From: JAHQVI01 sp963727575
Lineage (GTDB): Bacteria > Pseudomonadota > Alphaproteobacteria > Rhizobiales > Rhodomicrobiaceae
Assembly: GCA_963727575.1 (NCBI GenBank)
Contig: CAVSIA010000010.1
Coordinates: forward strand, 1-64,000
Direction: 5' to 3'
Length of the DNA: 64,000 nucleotides
In this document: positions 33,710-42,727 of the stretch, in pieces
Position numbering within the stretch: the first letter of the stretch is position 1
How the letters are laid out: the number at the start of each line of letters is the position of its first letter
Position numbers and translations under genes: made by a program
Notes under the pieces: model-generated
Database searches by the model: none
Told to the model about the DNA's origin: nothing
The model's input: only the letters and a program-made list of their open reading frames with translations

Positions 33710-34425
33710 GCGGGGAAAAGCTCATTCTCGGCGTGCCCTCGAAGGGCCGGCTGATGGAGCAGGCGGCGGATTACTTCGCCCGGCTCGGCCTTCCCTACGA
33801 AAAGGTCGGCCATGAGCGCGGCTATCGGGGCACCCTGCCCTCGCTGCCGAATGTCGAAATCGCCTATCTTTCCGCATCCGAAATCGCGCGCCACCTGCAG
33901 CTCGGCCGTATCCATCTCGGCGTCACCGGCGAGGACCTGATCCGCGAGCACATGGCCGATGCGGAGGCGCGCTGCGAGTTCCTGGCCCGGCTCGGTTTTG
34001 GCCGCGCCGACGTCGTCGTCGCCATTCCGGAGTGCTGGATCGACGTGTGGACCATCGCCGATCTGGAAGAGGCGGCGGTGCTGTTTACCCGTGAGCACGG
34101 CCGGCGGCTGCGGGTCGCGACCAAATACATGAACCTGTCGCGCCGCTTCTTCGCCGAGGCGGGCCTCACCAGCTACCGGCTCGTCGAAAGTCTCGGCGCA
34201 ACCGAAGGCACGCCCGCAGCGCAGACCGCCGAGATCATCGTCGACATCACCACGACGGGCACGACCTTGCGCGCCAACCACCTGAAGATCCTGGAGGATG
34301 GGGTGATGCTGAGGTCGGAGGCTTGCCTCATCGCCTCACGCTTTGCGCCGCGAACAGCCGAAAACGAGGCCGCCGAGGCCGCGATCCGCGACCGCATCGC
34401 TGCCAGCCAGGCTGGTGCCGCTTAG
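33706..34425 (+). CDS. hisG: ATP phosphoribosyltransferase catalytic subunit, short form
   Basis: A 239-residue enzyme that joins ATP and PRPP in the first step of histidine synthesis. LILGVPSKGRLMEQAADYF starts the first domain; IHLGVTGEDLIRE and the PRPP-binding loop EIIVDITTTGTTLRANHLKI are intact. It lacks the C-terminal regulatory domain, as expected for the HisZ-dependent type, and sits directly after hisZ with a four-base overlap. Histidine feedback acts through HisZ. Confidence 0.97.
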   Translation: MSGEKLILGVPSKGRLMEQAADYFARLGLPYEKVGHERGYRGTLPSLPNVEIAYLSASEIARHLQLGRIHLGVTGEDLIREHMADAEARCEFLARLGFGRADVVVAIPECWIDVWTIADLEEAAVLFTREHGRRLRVATKYMNLSRRFFAEAGLTSYRLVESLGATEGTPAAQTAEIIVDITTTGTTLRANHLKILEDGVMLRSEACLIASRFAPRTAENEAAEAAIRDRIAASQAGAA

Positions 34426-34451
34426 AGAGGCGGTGCGGCTCGATCTGCTTG

Positions 34452-34660
34452 TTCTGGCATCGGATTTATCCGAAAACCGATTCGCTCCTCGCCTCCGCGA
34501 GGACATGCTTTTCGGTCCGGTTTTTGTTCTCGCATCGGATTCATCCGAAAACCGCTTCGCACTCTTCGGCTCCGCGGGGACATGCTTTTCGGTCCGGTTT
34601 TTATTCTCGCATCGGATTCATCCGAAAACCGCTTCGCACTTTTCGGTCCGATGCGCTCAG
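34452..34660. repeat. Tandem extragenic repeats, 2.7 copies of about 75 bp
   Basis: Units begin at about 34452, 34526 and 34603. Each carries GCATCGGATT(C/T)ATCCG then AAAACCG(C/A)TTCGC; units one and two continue to GGACATGCTTTTCGGTCCGG then TTTTT(G/A)TTCT; the third is cut short at CGGTCCGATGC. The ends GCATCGGA and TCCGATGC of the third copy are complementary, so each is an imperfect palindrome. The same core occurs inverted at 13.5 kb. Lies between hisG and the end of the SDR gene (convergent genes), a typical spot for such elements. Confidence 0.88.
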
Positions 34661-35449
34661 CTCCCCTCGACAGGCACCGTATAGTTCAGCGGCAGCCGTC
34701 CGCCGTCGGCGTAGATGGTTTGGCCGGTGATGTAGCTGGCCGCGGGGCTGGCCAGGAACAGCGCCACTTCGGCGATCTCCTCGACCTCGCCGAGCCGGCC
34801 GAGCGGCGTGCGCGACAGGATCCGCTTGCGAACCGCCTCGTCGGACATGACCTGCGCAAGCATCGCCGGTATTGATGCTGCCCGGACCGATGGCGTTCAC
34901 GCGCACGCCGTAGCGCGCCAGGGATAGCGCCATGGCCTTGGTGAGCTGGGAGATCCCGCCCTTGGTGATCGAGTAGGCGGCGTGATCGGGCAGCGCGAAG
35001 ATCGCATTGACGGAGGACAGGTTGACGATCGCGCCCGGCGCGCCGCCGGCCTTGACCTGCGCAACCATCTGCCGCGCGGCCGCCTGTCCGGCGAGGAACG
35101 AGCCGCGCAGATTGACCCGGATGACGCGGTCGAACTCGGCGGGCGCCAGGTCGAGAAAGTCGGCGCTGTCGAGCACGGCGGCGTTGTTAACCAGCACGTC
35201 GAGCCGGCCGGTGATGCCGAGCGCGCCCTCGATCAACGCGCCCACCTCGCCTTCATCGCCGACATCGCAGCGCATGAACCGCGCGGCGAGCCCCTCGGCG
35301 GTCAGCGCCGCCGCGGCCGCGCGCCCGGCCGTCTCGTCGACATCGGCGATCACCACATGCGCGCCCTCGCGCGCAAAGCGCCCGGCGATGGCCCGGCCGA
35401 TACCGTTCGCCGCTCCGGTCACGATCGCCGTTGTGCCATGAAAAGCCAT
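34657..35449 (-). CDS. Short-chain dehydrogenase/reductase (one frameshift)
   Basis: Classical SDR of 263 residues after correction. Cofactor motif TGxxxGIG is in AIVTGAANGIGRAIAGRFA (about 9-25); NNAA is in LDVLVNNAAVLDSADFL, and the catalytic Ser, Tyr and Lys are in NLSSVNAIFALPDHAAYSITKGG. Asp at VIADVDE near residue 35 suggests NAD(H). ATG 35449 follows AGGAGG. An extra base at about 34864 (GGC/GGG before ATGCTTGCG) breaks the frame after GPGSINTG; the other frame continues MLAQVMSDEAVRKRI to the end. The substrate is unknown. Convergent with hisG across the repeats. Confidence 0.9.
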
Positions 35450-35587
35450 TGCCCCTGCCTCCTTGCCTTGCATTTGCACAAGGCTAGGCGGGCCGCACAC
35501 GCGATATCAAGTGACAAATACAACCATGTGATCGCCGCCGGCCTCGCAGAGATTGACGCGCGCGTTTGGGAGTGGTCTGTTGCGCTG

Positions 35588-36181
35588 ATGGATCAGACCG
35601 TCCGAAGCTCACACTCATTGAGCATCCCGAATTTGCTGACCTATGCCCGGCTCGCGGCCGTTCCGCTGCTGGCCGGCATCATGTTCTTTACCGACGGGCA
35701 AGGCTGGCGCTGGATCGCGGTCTCGATCTTCGCCCTCGCCGGGATCACCGACTTTCTCGACGGCTATCTGGCCAGGGCCTGGAGCCAGCAATCGCGGCTC
35801 GGGCGGATGCTCGACCCGATAGCCGACAAGCTGCTGGTCGGCGCCGCGCTGCTGCTGCTGGTGGCCGATCAGACCATTTCCGGCTGGTCGTTCTGGGCCG
35901 CGCTCATCATATTATCCCGTGAGATCCTGGTTTCGGGCCTGCGCGAGTTCCTCGCCGAGCTGAATGTCACGGTGGCGGTGAGCCGCATGGCGAAGTGGAA
36001 GACGACCGTGCAGATGGCGGCGCTCTGCGTGCTGCTCTCCGGGAATGCCGGGAACCAGGCCTGCGGCTGCGATCTGGTCAACGGCGGCATCGGGCTGCTT
36101 TGGATCTCGGCGGTGCTGACGCTATATACCGGCTTCGACTATTTCCGCGCCGCGCTGAAACACGTCATCTACGAGCATTAG
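35588..36181 (+). CDS. pgsA: CDP-diacylglycerol-glycerol-3-phosphate 3-phosphatidyltransferase
   Basis: A 197-residue inner-membrane enzyme that makes phosphatidylglycerophosphate. The CDP-alcohol phosphotransferase motif DG-x2-AR-x8-G-x3-D-x3-D is complete in the stretch from FLDGYLARA to GRMLDPIADK (residues about 55-80). Five to six hydrophobic helices are present, and SREILVSGLREFLAE is typical of PgsA as opposed to PssA or Cls. ATG 35588 gives the usual SIPNLLTYARL start. Three bases separate its stop from the moaD start. Confidence 0.95.
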   Translation: MDQTVRSSHSLSIPNLLTYARLAAVPLLAGIMFFTDGQGWRWIAVSIFALAGITDFLDGYLARAWSQQSRLGRMLDPIADKLLVGAALLLLVADQTISGWSFWAALIILSREILVSGLREFLAELNVTVAVSRMAKWKTTVQMAALCVLLSGNAGNQACGCDLVNGGIGLLWISAVLTLYTGFDYFRAALKHVIYEH

Positions 36182-36184
36182 AGA

Positions 36185-36442
36185 ATGAGCGTAAAGCTGC
36201 TGTATTTCGCCTGGGTCCGGGAAAAGGCCGGGCTCTCGGAGGAGACCATCGAGCTGCCGGCGGAGGCGCGGACGGTCGCCGACGTGATCGCATGGCTGAA
36301 GACGCGGGGGCCCGAATTCGAGAACGCATTCGAGCGCGGCGACATCATCCGCACGGCCATCAATCAGACCCATGTGAAGCACAACGCGCCGATCGAGGGC
36401 GCTCGCGAAATCGCCTTCTTTCCGCCCGTCACCGGCGGTTGA
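36185..36442 (+). CDS. moaD: Molybdopterin synthase small subunit
   Basis: An 85-residue ubiquitin-fold sulfur carrier ending in the required Gly-Gly (FFPPVTGG). The N-terminal KLLYFAWVREKAGLSEETIE and the INQTHVKHNAPI loop fit MoaD. Its thiocarboxylated C-terminus donates sulfur to make molybdopterin with MoaE. The usual moaE partner does not follow; glyS starts 184 bp later. Three bases after pgsA, so co-transcribed. Confidence 0.93.
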   Translation: MSVKLLYFAWVREKAGLSEETIELPAEARTVADVIAWLKTRGPEFENAFERGDIIRTAINQTHVKHNAPIEGAREIAFFPPVTGG

Positions 36443-36626
36443 AAGACGCCCGCGGCGGCGATTTCCCGGTTTCCAGGCCCGGCATTACGGACTATCAAAC
36501 GGGATCGAAAGATCACAGCCCCGCGGCGGCATGAAATCTGTGCCACCGCGGCGCTTCCATGTCCACCGCTCCGGCTCGCCGGACTGTCGGGCGTGACGGC
36601 CATCACGACTTAACCACGGTTCCGCT

Positions 36627-38757
36627 ATGCCCGACTTGCTGCTCGAACTTTTCTCCGAAGAAATTCCCGCCCGGATGCAGGCGCGCGCCGCCGAGGATCT
36701 CGGCCGGCTGGTCGGCGACGGATTGCAGGCGGCGGGCCTGGCCTTCGAAGGCCGCGAAGCCGAATCCGGGCCGCGGCGGCTTGTCCTCCATGTTGCGGGC
36801 GTGAGCGCGCGATCGGCCGATATCCGCGAGGAACGCAAAGGCCCGCGCGTCGGCGCGCCGGAGAAGGCCCTCGAAGGCTTCATGCGCAGCGCCGGCCTCG
36901 CCAGCATCGAGGCTTGCGAGACGCGCGACGACGGCAAGGGCGCCTATTATGTCGCCGTGATCGAGAAGCCGGGCCGCGCGGCGGCCGAGATCGTCGCCGA
37001 GATCGTGCCCGACATGATCCGCAAATTCCCCTGGCCGAAATCCATGCGCTGGGGGCGGTCGCGCCTGCGCTGGGTCCGCCCGCTGCATTCCATGGTCTGC
37101 CTGCTCGGCGGCGAGGTGGTTCCGTTCGCGGTAGAAGGCATCGAAAGCGGCCGGACCACCTTCGGCCACCGCCGGGCTCATGACGCAGCGCTCCGGGGCA
37201 AACCGCTGCCGGTGGAGGATTTCGGCGACTACAAGCGCTCGCTGGAAGCGGCCAATGTCGTGGTGGAACGCGCGCGCCGGATCGAGCGCATCGAGACGCA
37301 GGCCCGCCAGCTCGCCGAGAAGGAAAAGCTCGATTGGGTGGAAGACCACGGGCTCGTGGACGAGAATGCGGGGCTCGCCGAATGGCCCGTGGTCTTGGCC
37401 GGAAGCTTTGATGAAAGCTTCCTGGACGTGCCGCAGGAGGTCCTGATCACCTCCATGAAGGCACATCAGAAGTGCTTTTCGCTACGATACCGCAACTCAT
37501 CGAAATTGGCTAACCGCTTCTTAATGGTCGCTAATCTCGAAGCGCCCGACCGTGGCAAATCGATCATAGCCGGCAATGAGCGCGTGATTAGGGCACGGCT
37601 TTCGGACGCGCAATTTTTCTGGAAGACCGACAAGGCGCGCGGGCTGGATGCGATGCGGCCGAAGCTCGACGCGATCACCTTCCACGAGAAGCTCGGCACG
37701 CAGGGCGAGCGCGTGGAGCGGATCAAAAAGCTGGCGCGCGAGCTGGCGCCGCAGGTCGGCGCCGATCCGGATAAGGCGGAACGCGCGGCGGAGCTGTGCA
37801 AGGCCGATCTGGTGTCCGAGACGGTCGGCGAGTTCCCCGAGCTGCAGGGGCTGATCGGGCGCTATCTGGCGCTGGAGGCCGGCGAGGATGCGGCCGTCGC
37901 CGAGGCGATTGCCGACCACTACAAGCCCGCCGGCCAGGGCGACGACGTGCCGAGCGCGCCAGTTTCGATTGCCGTGGCGCTGGCAGACAAGCTCGACATG
38001 CTGGTCGGCTTCTGGGCATTGAGGAAGAAAGCCGACAGGATCGAAAGATCCCTATGCTCTTAGGCGGCAGCATTGGATTGTCGGATTACTAAGAGATTAA
38101 TCTCTTTCTCAGCTCGCATGAAGTTACCGATTGTCGCAATTTTTCTGAAGTAGTCGATAACCGTGAGACATTGCGCTATCGCTGGTACAAGGCGCGACGA
38201 TAGTTTATCCTGACAGTCTAGCTAAATTGCGAGATCTGCTTGCGTTCATTCAGCCGATCGCCTGAAAGTCCATCTCCGCGAACAAGGTGCACGGCACGAC
38301 CTCATCGACGCCGTGTTCGCCCTGCCCGGCCAGGACGACCTCTTGATGATCGTGCGGCGTGTCGAGGCGCTGGGCCGGTTCCTGGAGACCGACGACGGCG
38401 CCAATCTGCTGGCCGGCGTCAAGCGCGCGCAGAACATCCTGCGCATCGAGGAGAAGAAGGACAAGCGCAGCTATGACGGCGAGCCGGACGCCAAGCTGCT
38501 CGCCGAGCCGCAGGAAAAGGCGCTGGCCAAGGCCATCGGCGAAGTGACGAAGGCGGCGCGCAAGGCGCTGGAGACGGAGGATTTCGCAGGCGCGATGGCG
38601 GCGCTGGCGAGGCTTCGCGCGCCGGTCGATGCGTTCTTCGACAAGGTCACGGTCAACGCGCCGGACGCGGCGCTTCCGCGAGAACCGGCTGAAGCTGCTG
38701 TCGCAGATCCGTGCCGCGACGCTTGAGGTTGCCGATTTCTCCCGGATCGAGGGCTAG
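36627..38757 (+). pseudogene. glyS: Glycyl-tRNA synthetase beta subunit (damaged patch and frame break)
   Basis: Beta chain of the tetrameric bacterial enzyme. Clear segments: MPDLLLELFSEEIPARMQAR, FPWPKSMRWGRSRLRWVRPL with the conserved RP-HS, GHRRAHD, and the C-terminal NILRIEEKKDKRSYDG and LKLLSQIRAATLEVADFSRI. From about 38015 to 38265 the DNA is AT-richer and full of indels and stops, though KPTGSKDPYALRR can still be read there in one frame. Another extra base lies at 38675 (CTT/CTC, Leu). A nearby section (about 37480-37610) is intact but also uses AT-rich codons. The alpha-subunit gene glyQ is not upstream as usual. The stop TAG (38755-38757) is shared with the end of an IS630 element. 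Confidence 0.88.
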
Positions 38758-39973
38758 TGTCCTGTTTCAGAAATTTCTAGCCAGGCATTCGTCGGCGTGG
38801 TTCTCTGTGTTGGATCAGCGATTCAGGGGCGATGATGGCGAATCGAATACCGACCACGATCCAACTCAGCGACGATGAGCGGGCCGCGCTTGATCGCCGT
38901 GTCCGCCGGCGCAAGATCGCGCGTGGGGATGCGCAACGTGCCGAGATCGTGCTGCGCGCGGCGGATGGGCAGAATAACTGCGCGATCGCGTCCGCGGTGG
39001 GCGTTACGCGCCAGACGGTCCGGATGTGGCGCGAGCGGTTCGCCACGCATCGTCTCGATGGCCTGAGTGACGAGCCCAGATGCGGGGCGCCGCGCAAGAT
39101 CGGCGATGACCGGATCGAGGAGATTGTTACCCAAACGCTCGAGGCAAAGCCCGCGAACGCGACACATTGGAGCACGCGGGGCATGGCGAAGGCGTCGGGC
39201 ATCTCGGCAGCGTCCGTGCATCGGATCTGGCAGGCGTTCTGCCTGCAGCCGCATCGCACCGAGACGTTCAAGCTTTCGACCGATCCCCAGTTTGTCGAGA
39301 AAGTGCGCGACATCGTGGGGCTGTATCTCGATCCACCCGAGAAGGCGTTGGTGATCTGCGTCGATGAAAAGAGCCAGATACAAGCACTCGATCGGACGCA
39401 GCCTCTTCTGCCGATGCGTCCCGGCCAGGTCGAGAGGCGCACCCACGACTATGAGCGCCATGGCACGACGACGCTGTTTGCGGGCTTCATTGCAGCCGTG
39501 ACGGCCGAAACGGACGTGAAGGCCGGCAGCGTGATCGGCACATGCATGCCACGCCACCGCGCTCAGGAGTTCCGCAAGTTCCTGGGCGAAGTCGAGCGCA
39601 ATGTGCCCGCGGGTCTGGACGTGCATGTCGTGATGGACAACGCTTCGAGCCATAAGACAAAGCTTATCCGCGATTGGTTCGCCAAGCGGCCGCGCTGGCA
39701 CACGCACTTCACCCCGACATCGTCATCGTGGATCAACCAGGTCGAGCGCTTCTTCGCGCTGCTGGCCGAAAAGCAGATCAAGCGAGGTGCTCACACTTCG
39801 GTCAAAGAGCTGATCGCGGCGATCGAGGCATTTATCCGTCGGCAGAACGAAAATCCAAAGCCACTACGATGGACCAAGTCAGCCGACGATATCCTGGCCA
39901 GCATCGAACGCTTTTGCCGCCGCACCCTCAATGTGCATGCCAGTGCTGGATAGGAACTTCTGAATCAGGACAC
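38757..39973 (+). mobile_element. Complete IS630-family element nested in an IS1380 target duplication
   Basis: A 1217-bp element with terminal inverted repeats (left GTGTCCTG-T-TTCAGAA; right, as complement, GTGTCCTG-A-TTCAGAA) flanked by the TA dinucleotide that IS630/Tc1 elements duplicate (38755-38756 and 39974-39975). It has split the CTAG duplication that marks the left side of the IS1380 element at 39977. Its first base G restores the third base of the glyS stop TAG. One intact transposase gene. Confidence 0.93.
38832..39953 (+). CDS. IS630-family transposase
   Basis: A 373-residue transposase. The N-terminal helix-turn-helix region (QNNCAIASAVGVTRQTVRMW) is followed by a second DNA-binding part (HWSTRGMAKASGISAASVHRIW) and the DDE domain: CVDEKSQIQALDR, VHVVMDNASSHKTKL and the glutamate in TPTSSSWINQVERFF. 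These match the IS630 family with the D-D-E triad (Tc1/mariner-like). Intact. Start may be the second methionine (38835). Confidence 0.95.
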   Translation: MMANRIPTTIQLSDDERAALDRRVRRRKIARGDAQRAEIVLRAADGQNNCAIASAVGVTRQTVRMWRERFATHRLDGLSDEPRCGAPRKIGDDRIEEIVTQTLEAKPANATHWSTRGMAKASGISAASVHRIWQAFCLQPHRTETFKLSTDPQFVEKVRDIVGLYLDPPEKALVICVDEKSQIQALDRTQPLLPMRPGQVERRTHDYERHGTTTLFAGFIAAVTAETDVKAGSVIGTCMPRHRAQEFRKFLGEVERNVPAGLDVHVVMDNASSHKTKLIRDWFAKRPRWHTHFTPTSSSWINQVERFFALLAEKQIKRGAHTSVKELIAAIEAFIRRQNENPKPLRWTKSADDILASIERFCRRTLNVHASAG

Positions 39974-39976
39974 TAG

Positions 39977-41591
39977 CCCGTCCTATTCACGAGGCGCGGA
40001 GGCGTTTGTTTAAGAACGCTGCAGGCATGCGCGATGGCCGCACTTCAATGAGCGTTGTCTGTCGGCGCTGATCGGGGTTGAGGGTTGAAAGACACGAGGG
40101 CTCGTCCGGGCACGTTGCCCGATCAGCTATCCCGGCGCCGGGCGCAAGGCAGCAGCCAATCCTCGAAATAGCTCCGCCTCCGGACAGTGAGCCGTAAAGG
40201 CTATGCGTACCCGGCTGGCGGTCTCGATGATGCGGGCAGCGACTTTCAGCAGCCTCGCCCGCAAGGTGGTGAACTCGGCGCTGGCCAGCGGATGCAGCTT
40301 CGGGATGGCGCTCCGCACAGTGAGCATCAGCCAATAGGCGGCAGTGTGCAGGATCAAGCGAACCTGGTTGGCCAGCGGAGAACGGCAGTTGGTGCGGTCC
40401 GAAGCAAGTTGACTTTTGTGAAGCTTGATCAGGTTTTCGGCCTGGCCCCGTGCGCAATAGAGGCTTTCATAGAGCCAGGCCGGGCTGCCTTTGGCAAGGC
40501 TGGTGACGATGAAGCGGATGTCCAGACCAAGCCGGGTGGCTTCGATACGTGCGATGACGCGCCGGTCCTTGCCCCAGGTCCCGGCGCGATGCGTGGTCTC
40601 GGCGTGGATGCGCAGCGCATCGGCATTCTCCAGCGCTCGCTTCGTGCGCAGGGCATCCGCGGCCGCATCAACCTTGGCCTTGAGCGGTTTGCTGCCGGGC
40701 AGGCCGAAAATGTAATCGATGCCGTTTGCCTCGCACCAGGCCATGACCTCAGGCCGGGCATAGTGACCGTCGCCGCGGATGGTGATGCGGGTTGCCGGCC
40801 AGTGGCGGCGGACTTGCCGGATCAGCCGCCGCAGATGGCCGCGCACCTCCACTCCGTTCGGCGTCTTACCCGGGCGAAGAATGACTGCAACAGGGCGACC
40901 CATCTCGGTATCGTAGATGTGGATCGGCAAAAAGCAGCGCTCGTCATAATGGGCATTGAACAGCGACAGCTGCTGTCGGCCGTGAACCACGTCGACCGTG
41001 TCGTCGATATCCAGGACAACACTTTTGGGCGGCGTGGGATAGCTGGCAATCCATAGCGCGACCATCGCCCGCCCCATGCGGATAACATCGCGCAAGGCTG
41101 GTGTGTTCTCCAATCGCGAGCAGGTTGGCTGCGAGCACAGGTCCGTGCCGCTGTCGGGCAACCGGCCGCAGGCCAGCTTGAATGCAGGATCGCCGCGCAG
41201 GCTGTCGAGATCGTCGGCATCCTCATAGCCGCAGGCGATCGCCAGGATCCGCGCCCGCACGATATCCGCCATGGAATGCGTGATCCTGCTCGGATCGCGG
41301 CGATCCGGGATCACTGCGGCAAGCCGCGCCGCAACGCCCAGCCGGCGTTCGGCCGCCGCCAGCAGCATCACGCCGCCATCGGAGGAGATCCGTCCGCCGT
41401 CAAAGGCGGCTGTGATTTTCTTGGACGACACGGATGGAAACAGAAACGGATGAGAGCTATCGTGGGGCATGGCGGGCGTGGCAAAAACGGTCTGGTTGGC
41501 AGGATCGGCGTGAACACCCAAATCCTACGCTGCATCAGACGGTTACGCTACGCTCGCCAGCCAATTCCAGTGCCGTCGTGAATAAAACAGG
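39977..41591 (-). mobile_element. Complete IS1380-family element, second type
   Basis: A 1615-bp element with 16-bp imperfect inverted repeats, CCCGTCCTATTCACGA at 39977 and, as complement, CCTGTTTTATTCACGA at 41576-41591 (13 of 16 match). The target duplication is CTAG at 41592-41595 and, on the left, CTAG with the TA now duplicated by the IS630 insertion (39973-39976). The element's ends and gene differ from the IS1380 element at 2.7 kb. It entered directly at the glyS stop codon (GGC TAG). Confidence 0.9.
40127..41470 (-). CDS. IS1380-family transposase, second type
   Basis: A transposase of about 447 residues (ATG 41470; a TTG at 41521 would lengthen it by 17). IS1380 features: ITAAFDGGRISSDGGVMLLA near the N-terminus, VIPDRRDPSRITHS, ACGYEDADDLDSLRGDPAF, the catalytic-region VVLDIDDTVDVVHGRQQ, ITIRGDGHYARPEVMAW, and the C-terminal YCARGQAENLIKLHKSQL. 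The frame is intact. Related only distantly to the first IS1380 transposase in the window. Confidence 0.92.
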   Translation of the reverse strand: MPHDSSHPFLFPSVSSKKITAAFDGGRISSDGGVMLLAAAERRLGVAARLAAVIPDRRDPSRITHSMADIVRARILAIACGYEDADDLDSLRGDPAFKLACGRLPDSGTDLCSQPTCSRLENTPALRDVIRMGRAMVALWIASYPTPPKSVVLDIDDTVDVVHGRQQLSLFNAHYDERCFLPIHIYDTEMGRPVAVILRPGKTPNGVEVRGHLRRLIRQVRRHWPATRITIRGDGHYARPEVMAWCEANGIDYIFGLPGSKPLKAKVDAAADALRTKRALENADALRIHAETTHRAGTWGKDRRVIARIEATRLGLDIRFIVTSLAKGSPAWLYESLYCARGQAENLIKLHKSQLASDRTNCRSPLANQVRLILHTAAYWLMLTVRSAIPKLHPLASAEFTTLRARLLKVAARIIETASRVRIAFTAHCPEAELFRGLAAALRPAPG

Positions 41592-41596
41592 CTAGA

Positions 41597-41628
41597 AAAC
41601 AAAAAAGCCGGCGCCCCGGAGCGCCGGC
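41597..41628 (-). terminator. Intrinsic terminator for the minus-strand secreted-protein gene
   Basis: Perfect 8-bp stem GCCGGCGC (41607-41614) and GCGCCGGC (41621-41628) with a six-base loop. On the minus strand a T tract (TTTTTTGTTTT) follows the stem, which is the intrinsic-terminator form. It stands about 70 bp beyond the stop of the gene at 41698-42078. Confidence 0.85.
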
Positions 41629-41697
41629 TAATGGCTGGCCCCCGAAGGGTCCAGCGCGGGGAAACTGTCAAGGTCCGGGCAATTCCGGCGGCGCTCG

Positions 41698-42078
41698 CTA
41701 GTACGGACGCCGGTAAGGCTCGTCGACACGGTCATCGGGGCCGGGATAGCCACCGTGGCCGTGATGCTTCGGGGTCAGGCAGCTTTCCAGAACCCAGGCA
41801 TTCTTGAACGGCAGCGAGCGGATCTCGCACCAGCCATTGCGGCAACCGGCCTTGATGACGATGCCGCCCTCAAGAGTAATATTGGTCTCACAGTGATATC
41901 CGTCGCAGCCGAATACGACTGCATCCTTGTCGACATAGAAATGCCGCGTGCGGAGGAACTCTTCGTCTGCCGGATAGCCGCTCTGGGTACCACAGCAATA
42001 GTAGTCGGCTTTGGCGGCGGGCGCCGAAAGCCAGACGATCGGAAATGCCAACAACGCGGCGAACGCGTAAAGTCTCAT
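41698..42078 (-). CDS. Secreted cysteine-rich SH3-like protein
   Basis: A 126-residue exported protein with a signal peptide (about 1-24, ending AAKA) and seven or more cysteines. The mature section VVFGCDGYHCETNITLEGG then IVIKAGCRNGWCEIRSLPF and NAWVLESCL has the pattern of a bacterial SH3 domain (repeated short strands ending in a tryptophan and WV-x-x-SCL), stabilised by disulphides. The tail is rich in His, Gly, Pro and Arg. Function is unknown; such domains bind cell-wall or other periplasmic ligands. Followed by a clear intrinsic terminator. Confidence 0.7.
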   Translation of the reverse strand: MRLYAFAALLAFPIVWLSAPAAKADYYCCGTQSGYPADEEFLRTRHFYVDKDAVVFGCDGYHCETNITLEGGIVIKAGCRNGWCEIRSLPFKNAWVLESCLTPKHHGHGGYPGPDDRVDEPYRRPY

Positions 42079-42217
42079 CTTACTGCCCCTTCGAAATCAT
42101 AACTGTGCGCTTCGTGGCGTAAGTCCAATTAACGCCCTGAAATCTTGTTGTTTTATTAAAATTATCGACAAATGGGAGCATGGCTAAGGAAGCCTTAATT
42201 CAGCAAATGGACCATCA

Positions 42218-42637
42218 ATGCTTGCGCTTTCCATGATTACGCTGGGCGTTGCCGACGTCGCGGCGTCGCGGGCCTTCTATGAATCGTTCGGCCTGACGGC
42301 GGCAAAAGCAGGCGACGACAGCGTCGCCTTTTTCCAGTCGGGCGCTTGCGTGCTGGGGCTGTTCGGGCGGGATGCGCTCGCCGAGGACGGCAGGATCGGC
42401 GGCGTCTGGACCGGCAATGGCGGGATCACGCCGGCCTACAATCTGTCCAGCGAGGCCGGCGTCGACGAGGTGATGGCGCGCGCGGCGCGGATCGGCGCCA
42501 CGATCCTGAAGGCGCCGGAGAAAGCGTTCTGGGGCGGCTATCACGGCTTCTTCGCCGATCCGGACGGCCATGTCTGGGAGATCGCCTACAACCCGTTCTT
42601 CCCCGTAGACGATCGCGGCGGCGTCACCCTGCCTTAG
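42218..42637 (+). CDS. VOC-family (glyoxalase/bleomycin-resistance-like) protein
   Basis: A 139-residue protein with paired beta-alpha-beta-beta-beta modules. MITLGVADVAASRAFYESFGL opens the first module and GGYHGFFADPDGHVWEIAYNPFF closes the second; the latter holds the metal-binding-type Glu. The substrate is unknown, and this subgroup is widely annotated just as VOC or glyoxalase-like. It stands alone, 91 bp from the convergent chemoreceptor gene. Confidence 0.85.
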   Translation: MLALSMITLGVADVAASRAFYESFGLTAAKAGDDSVAFFQSGACVLGLFGRDALAEDGRIGGVWTGNGGITPAYNLSSEAGVDEVMARAARIGATILKAPEKAFWGGYHGFFADPDGHVWEIAYNPFFPVDDRGGVTLP

Positions 42638-42727
42638 GGCCAGTCATTTGCGGCCGAGGTCGAACGAAAACGGCCTGGCGAAACGCCACGCCGTATGAGC
42701 GGTATATCGCGGGAGAAGTCGGTCGTC

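Noticed and set aside
34452..34660. The repeats as a CRISPR array
   Set aside because: Units are about 75 bp and similar over their whole length, with no unique spacers and no cas genes nearby.
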